A stretch of 64,000 nucleotides of DNA from CAZCQG01 sp964500775 (lineage in GTDB: Bacteria; Campylobacterota; Campylobacteria; Campylobacterales; CAZCQG01): assembly GCA_964500775.1 (NCBI GenBank), contig CAZCQG010000005.1, forward strand, positions 1-64,000, read 5' to 3'. Under the pieces are notes generated by a model. The model saw nothing but the letters and a program-made list of their open reading frames with translations. It ran no database searches and was not told where the DNA came from. Every line of letters starts with the position of its first letter. The stretch's first letter is position 1. Shown here in pieces: positions 52,446 through 60,393 of this stretch. A program made the position numbers and the translations under genes.

Positions 52446-52976
52446 ATGGAAAAAATCAGCACTCAAATATTTCTAGGTCGTTTTCGTGGAGTGGGGCTAT
52501 TTTTCTCTCTCTTCATTATCCTCTCATTTATCATTAGAACGACTCTTTTACTCTATTCTTTCGATGCACTCTCTGTCTCTATTTTTGCGATTTTGAAAAT
52601 ATATGCGGTCGGTCTATTTTTCGATATACAAGCCGCTAGTTTTTTTGCCCTCCCCTTTGTAGCGTATCTCATACTCATCCCCGACAAGATTTTCAATCAT
52701 CCCATCCACAGATACATAAACTATTTTTTCTATTTTTGCGTCATCACCTCTCTTGTATTCAGCGACTTTTCGGAGTGGTTTTTTTGGGAAGAATTTGGAG
52801 TAAGGTTTAATTTTATCGCCGTTGATTATCTCATCTACACGCACGAAGTGATCGGAAATATTCGAGAATCTTATCCGCTCCCAAGCTTATTGTCGGCAGT
52901 CGGGATTCTCTCGGGCATTATATTTTGGATTATCCTAAAAACGGGGGGGGTTGAAAATAGCGTTTGCGTCTCGTAG
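52446..52976 (+). CDS. N-terminal part of LTA-synthase/sulfatase-like membrane protein, cut off by a poly-G frameshift
   Basis: As sequenced this frame encodes 176 residues: about four or five membrane helices (LFFSLFIILSFIIRTTLLLYS, AILKIYAVGLFFDIQAASFFALPFVAYLILIP, FFYFCVITSLVF, LLSAVGILSGIIFWIIL) and then ends VENSVCVS and stop, shortly after a run of eight G (52943-52950). That is the membrane half of the LTA-synthase/phosphoethanolamine-transferase layout. The catalytic half continues in another frame from 52951. Removing one G fuses them into a single protein of about 645 residues. Confidence 0.75.
   Translation: MEKISTQIFLGRFRGVGLFFSLFIILSFIIRTTLLLYSFDALSVSIFAILKIYAVGLFFDIQAASFFALPFVAYLILIPDKIFNHPIHRYINYFFYFCVITSLVFSDFSEWFFWEEFGVRFNFIAVDYLIYTHEVIGNIRESYPLPSLLSAVGILSGIIFWIILKTGGVENSVCVS
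52943..52950 (+). repeat. Poly-G tract (G8) at the frameshift, candidate phase-variation switch
   Basis: Eight consecutive G. With G8 the membrane frame reads ACG GGG GGG GTT GAA and stops soon after. With G7 or G10 it reads ACG GGG GGG TTG AAA and stays open into the catalytic frame. Slippage at poly-G tracts is the usual phase-variation mechanism of Campylobacter surface genes. A sequencing indel is the alternative. Confidence 0.7.
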
Positions 52977-54384
52977 CGATATTGTATGGAGAGCAAAAAA
53001 AGGCGCTATTTTTATAGCATTACCTCTAACTTTTTTCTTTTTGTTTGACCAAGATATGATAAATGTTTCCGATAATCGTTTCAACAACGAGCTTAGCAAA
53101 AATGGAATCTACTCCCTTTTTTCCGCTTTTAGAAATAATAAATTGGATTACGATGCTTTTTACCTCTCCAATCCGATAGAAGAATCCATCGGAATCGTAA
53201 GAAGCGAAGTCGCTACGAAAAACAGTAGATTTTTGGATAACAAAACTACACTTAGGGAAATCAAGGATTCTGCTTCGGAAACACCTCGAAATATCTTACT
53301 TATCACCGTAGAGAGCTTAAGCGCAGAGTATCTAGGGGTTTTTGGAAATAAAGAGCATCTTACACCGAATTTAGACGCGCTAGCTTCCAAAAGTTTACTT
53401 TTCGACAATTTCTACGCGACGGGGACTAGGACGGTCAGAGGGATGGAGGCGTTGATGCTAAGCATCCCTCCTACGCCGGGTAGAAGCATAGTGAAAAGAC
53501 CCGATAACGAGGGTTTATTTACTATCGGAAGCGTGTTGCAAAAACGGGGATATGATAATAAGTTTATTTATGGAGGGCACGGCTATTTTGACAATATGAA
53601 TGCATTTTTTGAAGGCAACGGCTTTAAAGCGATAGATAGACTTGACTTTGAAGCAGACGAGGTTGCGTTTGAAAATATTTGGGGGGTTTGCGACGAAGAC
53701 CTTTTTGCCAAAACTATTAAAGAGGCGGATAAAAGTTTCAAAGAAAACAAACCGTTTTTTAGCTTTGTAATGACCACCTCCAACCACCGCCCCTACACCT
53801 ATCCCGAAGGAAAAATAGACATCCCTTCCCATAGCGGGAGAAACGGCGCGGTCAAATACACGGATTACGCCATAGGGAAGTTTATAGAGAGCGCCAAGAC
53901 GAAACCTTGGTTTGACAATACCCTTATCGTCATAGTAGCGGACCATTGTGCAGGAAGTGCGGGAAAGACGGAACTGCCCGTACAAAAATACCATATCCCC
54001 CTCATCGTCTTCAACCCAAAACTCATTTCCCCTCAAAAAATAGAGACGTTAAGCAGCCAAATAGACGTAGCTCCGACCCTTTTTGGATTGATGCACTTGA
54101 GTTATGTTAGCAGATTTTTCGGTCATGATATTTTGGATAGATCCGACACAAAAGAGCGCGCTTTTATAAGTAACTACCAAAAACTCGGGCTTTTAAACAA
54201 AGATAAGCTAGCAATCTTAAGCCCTGAATTCAAAAGTAGTTTTTACGATATAAATCTCACGAATGGCTCTATGAAAAGCGCTCAAACGGAAAATAGGTTG
54301 CTCTCTAGAGCCATAGCCGACTATCAGACGGCAGACTACTTGTATCAAAACAAACAATACGATGCGCAGATAAAAAGCCTCTAA
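52951..54384 (+). CDS. Catalytic part of LTA-synthase/sulfatase-like protein, out of frame with its membrane domain
   Basis: 477 residues of the sulfatase-fold domain: LLITVESLSAEYLGVFG with the metal-binding Glu, FDNFYATGTRTVRGMEALMLSIPPTPG with the nucleophilic Thr in 'TGTRTVRG', YGGHGYFDNMNAFFEGNGF, FFSFVMTTSNHRPYTYP, and VIVADHCAGSAGKTELPVQKYHIPLIVFNP with metal ligands Asp-His and His. It belongs to the alkaline-phosphatase-like transferases that move phosphoglycerol or phosphoethanolamine onto envelope glycans or lipid A. The TTG at 52951 is probably not a true start; the gene is meant to be read through from 52446. Confidence 0.8.
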   Translation: MKIAFASRSDIVWRAKKGAIFIALPLTFFFLFDQDMINVSDNRFNNELSKNGIYSLFSAFRNNKLDYDAFYLSNPIEESIGIVRSEVATKNSRFLDNKTTLREIKDSASETPRNILLITVESLSAEYLGVFGNKEHLTPNLDALASKSLLFDNFYATGTRTVRGMEALMLSIPPTPGRSIVKRPDNEGLFTIGSVLQKRGYDNKFIYGGHGYFDNMNAFFEGNGFKAIDRLDFEADEVAFENIWGVCDEDLFAKTIKEADKSFKENKPFFSFVMTTSNHRPYTYPEGKIDIPSHSGRNGAVKYTDYAIGKFIESAKTKPWFDNTLIVIVADHCAGSAGKTELPVQKYHIPLIVFNPKLISPQKIETLSSQIDVAPTLFGLMHLSYVSRFFGHDILDRSDTKERAFISNYQKLGLLNKDKLAILSPEFKSSFYDINLTNGSMKSAQTENRLLSRAIADYQTADYLYQNKQYDAQIKSL

Positions 54385-54397
54385 GGGTACACGACTA

Positions 54398-54497
54398 CAC
54401 GTTATAACACTTTTGTAATACTCAAAGATTAGATTCCCACCCTCGCTTTTCATCGGTGCGGCATTTATCACGATCACTTCGATGCGGGCATTGCAAA
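54398..54497 (+). repeat. Decayed duplicate of the chemoreceptor gene 5' region
   Basis: Bases 54398-54422 match 55707-55731 almost exactly (CACGTTATAACACTTTTGTA...), and bases 54458-54497 are identical over 40 bases to 55861-55900, inside the receptor reading frame. Between them about 95 bases of the receptor copy are deleted. The fragment therefore holds the receptor promoter region plus two pieces of its first 40 codons, on the other side of the ATPase gene. Confidence 0.8.
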
Positions 54498-54505
54498 AAA
54501 GGTGT

Positions 54506-54583
54506 AGTATCTAAAATAAAATACTTTTGGTATTGACTAATTAAAATATTTCTGACATACTAGGAGTATCTAAAATAAAATAC
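54506..54583 (+). repeat. 19-base direct repeats flanking the ATPase promoter
   Basis: AGTATCTAAAATAAAATAC occurs at 54506-54524 and 54565-54583. The unit is partly self-complementary (GTAT...ATAC). The promoter of the ATPase gene lies between the two copies, so they may be operators or recombination remnants. Confidence 0.75.
54533..54561 (+). promoter_or_regulatory. Promoter of the AAA ATPase gene
   Basis: TTGACT (54533-54538) and CATACT (54556-54561) with a 17-base spacer. It lies between the 19-base repeats; the second repeat would sit over the transcription start, a good place for repression. Confidence 0.6.
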
Positions 54584-54595
54584 CAAAGGGATTCT

Positions 54596-55666
54596 ATGAA
54601 CTCACCGTTTCCTTATGATAGACTACCTACCAAAGAGGAGTTTTTCGGGCGAACAGAGGAGCTAACGAAGCTCTCGCGATTTACCGACCACTCCAACAAT
54701 CTCCTCGTCCACTCCAAAAGGCGTATGGGCAAAAGCGCACTTATCCGCACATTTTTCGCCCAAATATCTAGCCCCGCCCTTTGTATCTATGCCGATATTT
54801 TCGACATCGCTTCCAAAGAGGATTTTGCGCGTACGCTCCTCAAAGCCCTCTCCAATGCGCAAAAAGGGGATTTGAAATCGAATATCAAAAAACTCGCATC
54901 GCTTTTTAAACGCGTGCGCCTTGAACCCTCTATCGACGCAAATACACTTGAATATTCTATCAAGCCCATCGTGACGACGCTCTCGTTTGAGCAGATGATG
55001 GAGGATTTTTTCGGCACCCTTAGCGAACTATCAAAAAGTCAAAAAATCATCCTAGCCATCGATGAATTTCAGCAAATAGATACCCTAACCGACATCAAAC
55101 TCGATGCGTTTTTACGCCCCCATATCCAAAACCGCGTCAATATCTCTTATATTTTTCTAGGCTCCAAACGCCATCTCCTTACCTCGCTTTTTGAATACAA
55201 ATCCCCGCTATATGAGCTTGCCACCCATTTTGAGTTGGGCGCATTGAAAATAGATGATATTTACGCCTACGCGAAAAAGCACATCGACATCACTTATGAA
55301 CAGTGCGAGTACATCTATACTCGAAGCGATGGGGAGACACGGATGATACAAAACATCTTGCACCTACTCTACCTCGACAAAACGACCCGTATCGACGATG
55401 CGATAGAGGAGACCATCGCCTCTAAAGATGCGAGCTATCGGATGCTCTTTGACACATTAGCCAACAACCAAAAAATCGCCCTTAAGATCGTCGGCAAAAA
55501 TAAAAGTGGATTCTTTGCCCAAGAGGTGCTAAACGACTACAACATCAAAAAACAGACGCTCCAATCTGCCCTTGACACCCTTTTTAAAAAAGAGCTTATC
55601 GACAAAGACGGCGAGGGGTATTTTATCCCCGATAGAACGCTAGAGCTATGGGTAGCGAGGCTTTAG
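54596..55666 (+). CDS. AAA/STAND-type ATPase (archaeal ATPase family, PF01637-like)
   Basis: 356 residues. The N-terminus PFPYDRLPTKEEFFGRTEELTKLSRF followed by NLLVHSKRRMGKSALIRTFF gives the Walker A in RRMGKS; KIILAIDEFQQI is Walker B; ISYIFLGSKRHLL contains the sensor. The C-terminal part (ANNQKIALKIVGKN...LNDYNIKKQTLQSALDTLFKKELIDKDGEGYFIPDRTLELWV) is a winged-helix domain. This domain order is that of the archaeal-type ATPases scattered in bacterial accessory regions; their function is unknown. It is flanked by a duplicated piece of the chemoreceptor gene, which suggests it arrived by insertion. Confidence 0.8.
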   Translation: MNSPFPYDRLPTKEEFFGRTEELTKLSRFTDHSNNLLVHSKRRMGKSALIRTFFAQISSPALCIYADIFDIASKEDFARTLLKALSNAQKGDLKSNIKKLASLFKRVRLEPSIDANTLEYSIKPIVTTLSFEQMMEDFFGTLSELSKSQKIILAIDEFQQIDTLTDIKLDAFLRPHIQNRVNISYIFLGSKRHLLTSLFEYKSPLYELATHFELGALKIDDIYAYAKKHIDITYEQCEYIYTRSDGETRMIQNILHLLYLDKTTRIDDAIEETIASKDASYRMLFDTLANNQKIALKIVGKNKSGFFAQEVLNDYNIKKQTLQSALDTLFKKELIDKDGEGYFIPDRTLELWVARL

Positions 55667-55706
55667 AGGCGCTACCTCGCTAAGACCCGTACTTTGTGAC
55701 CAAAAT

Positions 55707-55900
55707 CACGTTATAACACTTTTGTAATACTTCAAGATTAGAATCACCGATATTTTCCCACTTTTCGCATATCAAATCTCGGGAGTATCTATTGAAGAAT
55801 CTAACGATCAAACTACGGCTTATCCTCCTCTCGCTTTTCATCGGCGCAGGCGTCATCGGGGCGGCATTTATCACGATCACTTCGATGCGGGCATTGCAAA
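55707..55900 (+). repeat. Parent copy of the region duplicated at 54398-54497
   Basis: Contains the upstream region and first about 36 codons of the chemoreceptor gene. The matching but deleted copy lies 1.3 kb upstream; together they bracket the ATPase gene. Confidence 0.75.
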
Positions 55901-57435
55901 GCGAGTACGACGCTACGCTAGAGCTTAGCAGGAGTATAGAGAGTATCTCGCTCCTCATAGAGAGCGGAGAGCTCGTCAATAACTCAGTACAAGTCTATGT
56001 AAACAACTCCATCGAAATGGAAGCTGTAAAGCGCATCAAAGAGGGGCTGGACGGATTTATAAAAAGTTCGTCAGATTTGGAAAAGCGGGATGCGGATTTG
56101 GTGAAAAAACTCGAATCCGACGCAAAAGCGTTTTTGACAAAAGGGGAAGAGCTATACAAAAAAGCGAACGATATAGGCTTTTTGCCTCAAAGCGACGGGG
56201 GAAGTATGGCGGAGGCGTGGAGCAAGGTAAAAACGGTCTTGGGTGAAATAAAAAAGGAGAAAGAGAACAAGATAAAAGAGGATGAGGTCTTATACGGCGA
56301 GCACCTCACGAAAACCGCCCTCATCATCCTCGCAGGACTGTTCGCGATTTTGGTCATCACTGTTTTGACGAGCTTTACGATAGTTAGAAGGATTATAAAA
56401 GAGATACGAAAATTTCAAAACGGTCTTATCGGATTCTTCGGATTCCTCAATCACACCTCAAAAGAAGCCGCCCTTTTGGATGATAGCGCAAGAGATGAAC
56501 TCGGCGCTATGGCAAAAGTGGTCAATGAGAATCTCCGTCACGTCCAAGAAGGGGTGAAGGTAGATGAGAGTTTTATACGCGATGTCGATAGATTTGCCAA
56601 AGAACTCGGAAACGGGAATTTTCAAACAAAAATAGAGCTAAGCGCGAGCAATCCCTCTTTGCAAAGTCTCAAAGAGACGCTCATCACGGTACAAAAAGAC
56701 CTCGAAAAAAATATCGCGCAAGACCTCAACAAACTCCTCTCCGTACTTGCGGAATTTACCGACAACAACTATAAGCCAAAGATAGCAAACGACGCGGGGA
56801 AGGTCGCAGAATCTATCAACCATCTCGGAGACGCTCTTGGTGCGATGCTGCGACTCAACGCTCAAAACGCCGAGACCCTCTCTTCAAAATCGAATTTTCT
56901 CAAAGTAAAGATGGATGACCTAAGCGATGCGACCATAAAACAATCCGCCTCTATCGAGCAGACAAGCACCACTATGGATAAAATGCGCGAAAGCATCCAA
57001 GATACCAACCAAAAATCAAGTCATCTTTTAGAGCAAACTACTAGCATCAAAGAGGTAGTAAGCATCATAAACGACATCGCCGATCAGACCAATCTCCTCG
57101 CGCTCAACGCCGCGATAGAGGCTGCGCGCGCGGGTGAGCACGGCAGAGGATTTGCCGTAGTCGCCGACGAGGTACGTAAACTCGCCGAAAAAACCCAACG
57201 AAGCCTCTCTGACATCTACGCCAACGTCAATCTCCTCACGCAATCCATCGAAGAGATAGTGGGGGAGATAAACGAACAAAGTACCTCCATCACCGAAGTA
57301 AACGACGCAATAGTCGAAATCGATAGCGCGATACAAGACAATGCCAAAATCGTAGAAGAGCTAAACAGCACCGCAAAAGAGGTGGATGACATATCTCAAA
57401 CGATGTCAAACGAGGTGAAAAAAAGTAAGTTTTAA
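55792..57435 (+). CDS. Methyl-accepting chemotaxis protein
   Basis: 547 residues, start TTG 55792 with GGGAG ahead of it. Membrane helix at about 8-30, a helical periplasmic sensor of about 150 residues, second helix near 175-197, then HAMP-like repeats (about 200-350), and the signalling hairpin with IADQTNLLALNAAIEAARAGEHGRGFAVVADEVRKLAEKTQRS fully conserved. Methylation-type Glu/Gln pairs are present in the flanking helices. It lacks a C-terminal CheR-binding pentapeptide. The ligand is unknown. The 5' region exists in a second, decayed copy upstream of the neighbouring ATPase. Confidence 0.9.
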   Translation: MKNLTIKLRLILLSLFIGAGVIGAAFITITSMRALQSEYDATLELSRSIESISLLIESGELVNNSVQVYVNNSIEMEAVKRIKEGLDGFIKSSSDLEKRDADLVKKLESDAKAFLTKGEELYKKANDIGFLPQSDGGSMAEAWSKVKTVLGEIKKEKENKIKEDEVLYGEHLTKTALIILAGLFAILVITVLTSFTIVRRIIKEIRKFQNGLIGFFGFLNHTSKEAALLDDSARDELGAMAKVVNENLRHVQEGVKVDESFIRDVDRFAKELGNGNFQTKIELSASNPSLQSLKETLITVQKDLEKNIAQDLNKLLSVLAEFTDNNYKPKIANDAGKVAESINHLGDALGAMLRLNAQNAETLSSKSNFLKVKMDDLSDATIKQSASIEQTSTTMDKMRESIQDTNQKSSHLLEQTTSIKEVVSIINDIADQTNLLALNAAIEAARAGEHGRGFAVVADEVRKLAEKTQRSLSDIYANVNLLTQSIEEIVGEINEQSTSITEVNDAIVEIDSAIQDNAKIVEELNSTAKEVDDISQTMSNEVKKSKF

Positions 57436-57503
57436 AACCTCGACTCTGCTTGCGATAATTTAATCAAGATGGTATACACTTTTGAAAAAATATCGGAGCG
57501 AGC

Positions 57504-58064
57504 GTGAAAGAGGGAAAAGACACGAGAGAAAAGATACTCGATGTAGCTTTTGAGGAGTTTTATACCAACGGCTACAACGGGACGGGGCTCAATACGATTC
57601 TCGAAAAGGCGGGGATACAAAAAGGGTCGCTCTACCATTTTTTCGCCTCAAAAAAAGAACTCGGACTCGCGGTGATAAACGAACGAATCACGAATAGATT
57701 TAAATCTCGCTACGGAAACTTCCCCGCGTCTGCAAAGCCCTTGGAATCGCTTCTCGTCTTTCTATCCGATCCAAATAATTTCGATATGCAACGCGGCTGC
57801 CCGTTGGGGAAGCTCATAAACGAGCTCTCCAACACCGACAAAGATTTTGAAAAAGCCCTTTTGGAAGTATATGAGGGCTACGAAGCGCTCATACAAGAAT
57901 CTTTGGAATCCGCAATAATCAAAGGCGAACTCAAACCCTGCGATACCAAAACCCTCGCTACCTTCATAGGCTGCGTCATAGCGGGCACTATCCAACGCGC
58001 GAAACTCGGCAACGACGAGGCGATATTCAAAGAAAACGTACAAATCCTCAAAAACCTCCTCTAA
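57504..58064 (+). CDS. TetR-family regulator
   Basis: 186 residues starting at GTG 57504 (GGAG upstream). The N-terminal helix-turn-helix DTREKILDVAFEEFYTNGYNGTGLNTILEKAGIQKGSLYHFFASKKELG matches the TetR/AcrR signature; the C-terminal domain, with a Cys in MQRGCPLGKLINELS, resembles TetR_C-type regulators of reactive-compound stress. Two near-identical palindromes lie between it and the AhpD-like gene, so that gene is its probable target. Confidence 0.88.
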   Translation: MKEGKDTREKILDVAFEEFYTNGYNGTGLNTILEKAGIQKGSLYHFFASKKELGLAVINERITNRFKSRYGNFPASAKPLESLLVFLSDPNNFDMQRGCPLGKLINELSNTDKDFEKALLEVYEGYEALIQESLESAIIKGELKPCDTKTLATFIGCVIAGTIQRAKLGNDEAIFKENVQILKNLL

Positions 58065-58068
58065 CTAC

Positions 58069-58119
58069 TTGACTAATCGGTCAAATTAACGCTACAATGC
58101 TTCTTGACCAATCAGTCAA
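58069..58119. promoter_or_regulatory. Two TetR-type operators upstream of the AhpD-like gene
   Basis: TTGACTAATCGGTCAA (58069-58084) and TTGACCAATCAGTCAA (58104-58119), 16-base imperfect palindromes 35 bases apart; TTGAC arms with GTCAA. The second ends just before the AGGAG ribosome site. They probably bind the adjacent TetR protein. Confidence 0.75.
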
Positions 58120-58132
58120 AAGGAGAAAAACG

Positions 58133-58660
58133 ATGCCATTGATAGAAACTATACAGCCCGAAAATGCGACGGGCAAGGTCAAAGAGCAGTACGACAGAAT
58201 AAAGGAAGTAAGAGGCGCGGTAGCCAACTCGCAGATACTCTTTAGCGCAAGCCCCGAACTGCTCAAACAGCAAGTAGACTACATCGAGTACTATATGAAT
58301 CACAAATCCCTCTCCCAAGAGCTACTAGCCTGTACGAGGATGCTAGTCTCGGAGCGAAATCATTGCGCATTTTGCATAGGATTTAACAGCGGAATGCTCA
58401 TCAATAAATTTGGCTGGAGCGAAGCGCAAATCGCCGCGGCAAAGGAAAATCCAAGCAACGCAAACCTAAGCGAAAAAGAGAAAACAATGCTCCTCTTCAC
58501 CCTCAAAGGAGTAAGCGCCCCCCACACCGTAGACCAAAACGACATAGACGCTCTCTACGCAGTAGGATACAACGACAAAGATATACTCGACGCCCTCAAT
58601 CACGGGGCGCGGATGAGCGCGATTGATGCGATATTTGATGCGCTGAAGGTGGAGATGTAG
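58133..58660 (+). CDS. Carboxymuconolactone-decarboxylase/AhpD-like protein
   Basis: 175 residues from ATG 58133 (AAAGGAG upstream). The core 'ARMLVSERNHCAFCIGFNSGMLI' matches the AhpD-like fold: a CxxC (CAFC) thiol pair, but Asn where AhpD has the His downstream. Members act as alkylhydroperoxidase-like reductases or bind small ring lactones. Under the control of the upstream TetR regulator via the two operators, it fits a response to electrophiles or peroxides; the exact reaction is unknown. The upstream extension to 58097 reads through the operator and is rejected. Confidence 0.8.
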   Translation: MPLIETIQPENATGKVKEQYDRIKEVRGAVANSQILFSASPELLKQQVDYIEYYMNHKSLSQELLACTRMLVSERNHCAFCIGFNSGMLINKFGWSEAQIAAAKENPSNANLSEKEKTMLLFTLKGVSAPHTVDQNDIDALYAVGYNDKDILDALNHGARMSAIDAIFDALKVEM

Positions 58661-58703
58661 TTTGAATCTGTTACAATAAATCATTTTGTATACAGGACAA
58701 ACA

Positions 58704-59123
58704 ATGACCCAAGATATTCGCTGGATTCAAAGATTTGCAAACTACAAAAAAGCCTTTGCGCAGCTCAAAGAAGCAGTGGAATTGTCCGAAGAGAGGGAGC
58801 TTTCCAATCTTGAAAAGCAGGGGTTGATACAGGCTTTTGAGTATACGCATGAGTTGGCTTGGAAGAGTCTCAAAGATTTTTTGGAGAGCAAGGGAGCGGG
58901 GAAGCTTTATGGCTCAAAAGATACGACGAGAGAGGCTTTCAAGCTTGGAATCATAGAGGACGGCGAGACGTGGATGGCTATGATCGTGAGCCGCAACGAG
59001 ACTTCGCACGTCTATGACGAAGAGCGAGTGGAAGCGATAGCCGAGGTGATTTGCGGGAGCTATTTTTTTGCTTTTGGAGCGCTTTTGGCGAGGCTTGAAA
59101 CATTGGAGAGTGAAGAAGCGTGA
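58704..59123 (+). CDS. HepT-like toxin (nucleotidyltransferase substrate-binding family)
   Basis: 139 residues from ATG 58704. RWIQRFANYKKAFAQLKEAVELSEERELSNLEKQGLIQAFEYTHELAWKSLKDFLESKG and the later 'SRNETSHVYDEE' match the HI0074/HepT family, with the conserved R-x-x-x-x-H-like site (SRNETSHVY) of HEPN ribonucleases. It overlaps the MntA gene by four bases. HepT-MntA systems act as toxin-antitoxin pairs in which MntA AMPylates HepT; action here is inferred. Confidence 0.82.
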   Translation: MTQDIRWIQRFANYKKAFAQLKEAVELSEERELSNLEKQGLIQAFEYTHELAWKSLKDFLESKGAGKLYGSKDTTREAFKLGIIEDGETWMAMIVSRNETSHVYDEERVEAIAEVICGSYFFAFGALLARLETLESEEA

Positions 59124-59422
59124 GATTCGGACTTGAAGAATCGGCGATTGCAAAGATATGCGAAGTCTTCGCAAAGTACGCAAATATCAAAGAGGTCAGA
59201 ATCTACGGCTCCCGCGTCAAAGGCAACTACAAAAACGGCTCTGATATAGACTTGACGATCTACAGCACAAAGCCCGATACAAACGAACTCACAAAGATAA
59301 AAATCGAAATAGACGAACTTATGCTCCCTTACGGCGTGGATTTGAATGCTTACGATTCTATAAAGAACGAGGCGCTGCGCGAACACATCGACAGGGTCGG
59401 AAAAATATTTTACCAAGGATAG
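59120..59422 (+). CDS. MntA-like minimal nucleotidyltransferase (antitoxin)
   Basis: 100 residues starting at GTG 59120 (GTGA overlap with the HepT gene). VRIYGSRVKGNYKNGSDIDLTIYS contains GSR and the GSDID catalytic Asp pair of minimal nucleotidyltransferases. In HepT-MntA pairs this enzyme transfers AMP to a Tyr of the HEPN toxin and neutralises it. A third Asp (GVDLNAY) completes the active site. Confidence 0.85.
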   Translation: MRFGLEESAIAKICEVFAKYANIKEVRIYGSRVKGNYKNGSDIDLTIYSTKPDTNELTKIKIEIDELMLPYGVDLNAYDSIKNEALREHIDRVGKIFYQG

Positions 59423-59425
59423 CAA

Positions 59426-59749
59426 ATGGGCAAGGTATATCTTGTTTTAGCAGTTGTCGGATTCATCGCCCCTTATGCGATCTTTTTTATGTGGCTGGCG
59501 GAATACGGGTTTGATTTTGCTTTGTTTGTACAAGAGATATTTGGAAGCAAGTTAGCTCTTTTTGCGTGGGTAGATGTCGTTATTTCGGCGCTTGGACTTG
59601 TCGCTTTTATCCTGTATGAAGGGCGAGCGCGAGGGATGGGGCGGCTTTGGATTCCTATAGTCGGGACGTTGTGCGTGGGGGTGTCGTTTGGGTTGCCGCT
59701 GTTTTTATATATGCGGGAGTGCAAAAAGAGTACAGACAAGTTTTCTTAG
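59426..59749 (+). CDS. DUF2834 membrane protein
   Basis: 107 residues with three hydrophobic helices: VYLVLAVVGFIAPYAIFFMWL, LALFAWVDVVISALGLVAFILY, and LWIPIVGTLCVGVSFGLPLFLYMRE. Length and the 'GLPLFLYMRE' end match DUF2834, whose function is unknown. It starts 4 bases after the MntA gene and may be read with it. Confidence 0.7.
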   Translation: MGKVYLVLAVVGFIAPYAIFFMWLAEYGFDFALFVQEIFGSKLALFAWVDVVISALGLVAFILYEGRARGMGRLWIPIVGTLCVGVSFGLPLFLYMRECKKSTDKFS

Positions 59750-59809
59750 TCAAAAATAGCCTCTAAGTTTTTGGTATAATGCACGAAGTTTCACTACAAG
59801 GATTTTATA

Positions 59810-60055
59810 ATGCAAACATTGACCGTTAATATCCAAGATAATTTTGTTGAAGATTTTTTAACCATCATTGAACACTATAAAGATAAAATTCAAATTCAAA
59901 AAGATAAAAATTTAGAGTATGATCCATATTTTTATGAAAGACAAAAACAACTTCAGCAAGATATAGAAGAGATTGATAGCGGAAAAACCACTATGATAAA
60001 CAATGAAGATTTTTGGAAGGATATTGATACTTTTACAAAGTCGTTACAAAAATAG
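59810..60055 (+). CDS. Putative antitoxin of a ParE/RelE pair
   Basis: 81 residues, acidic and helical (VNIQDNFVEDFLTIIEHYKDKIQIQKDKNLEYDPYFYERQKQLQQDIEEIDSGKTTMINNEDFWKDIDTF). The 'F...DIEEIDSGKTTMI...FW.DID' ending resembles the antitoxins of ParE-type pairs. It shares one base with the toxin start (TAGTG). The DNA around it is richer in A+T than upstream genes. Confidence 0.75.
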   Translation: MQTLTVNIQDNFVEDFLTIIEHYKDKIQIQKDKNLEYDPYFYERQKQLQQDIEEIDSGKTTMINNEDFWKDIDTFTKSLQK

Positions 60056-60336
60056 TGACAATTATACATAAGCCGACTTTTTCAAGGCAATTAAAGCAGA
60101 TTCTTGAATATATAGCGCAGGATAAACCTAGCGCAAGTATGAAATTTAAAAATGAACTAAAAGAGAGTATAGAGTTAATTCTCGATAATCCAACAATGTA
60201 TGCAGAATCACGATACTTCAATGATAAAAATATAAGAGATATGGTTTACAAAGGTTACACTATAGTTTATCGAATAAGACCGACTAAAAATGAGATAGAA
60301 ATTTTGAGAATATTTAATAAAAATAAACCCTCATAG
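60055..60336 (+). CDS. ParE/RelE-family toxin
   Basis: 93 residues starting at GTG 60055. KPTFSRQLKQILEYIAQDKPSASMKFKNELKESIELILDNPTMYAESRYFNDKNIRDMVYKGYTIVYRI is a ParE-like fold (long helical hairpin, then strands ending VYRI...I.ILRIF). ParE toxins inhibit gyrase, RelE relatives cut mRNA on ribosomes; sequence alone does not separate them. Confidence 0.85.
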   Translation: MTIIHKPTFSRQLKQILEYIAQDKPSASMKFKNELKESIELILDNPTMYAESRYFNDKNIRDMVYKGYTIVYRIRPTKNEIEILRIFNKNKPS

Positions 60337-60393
60337 TAAGGCGGATACAACAAATCGGCGGTACATTAAGATGTCTGCAAAAAGAGAACAGAA

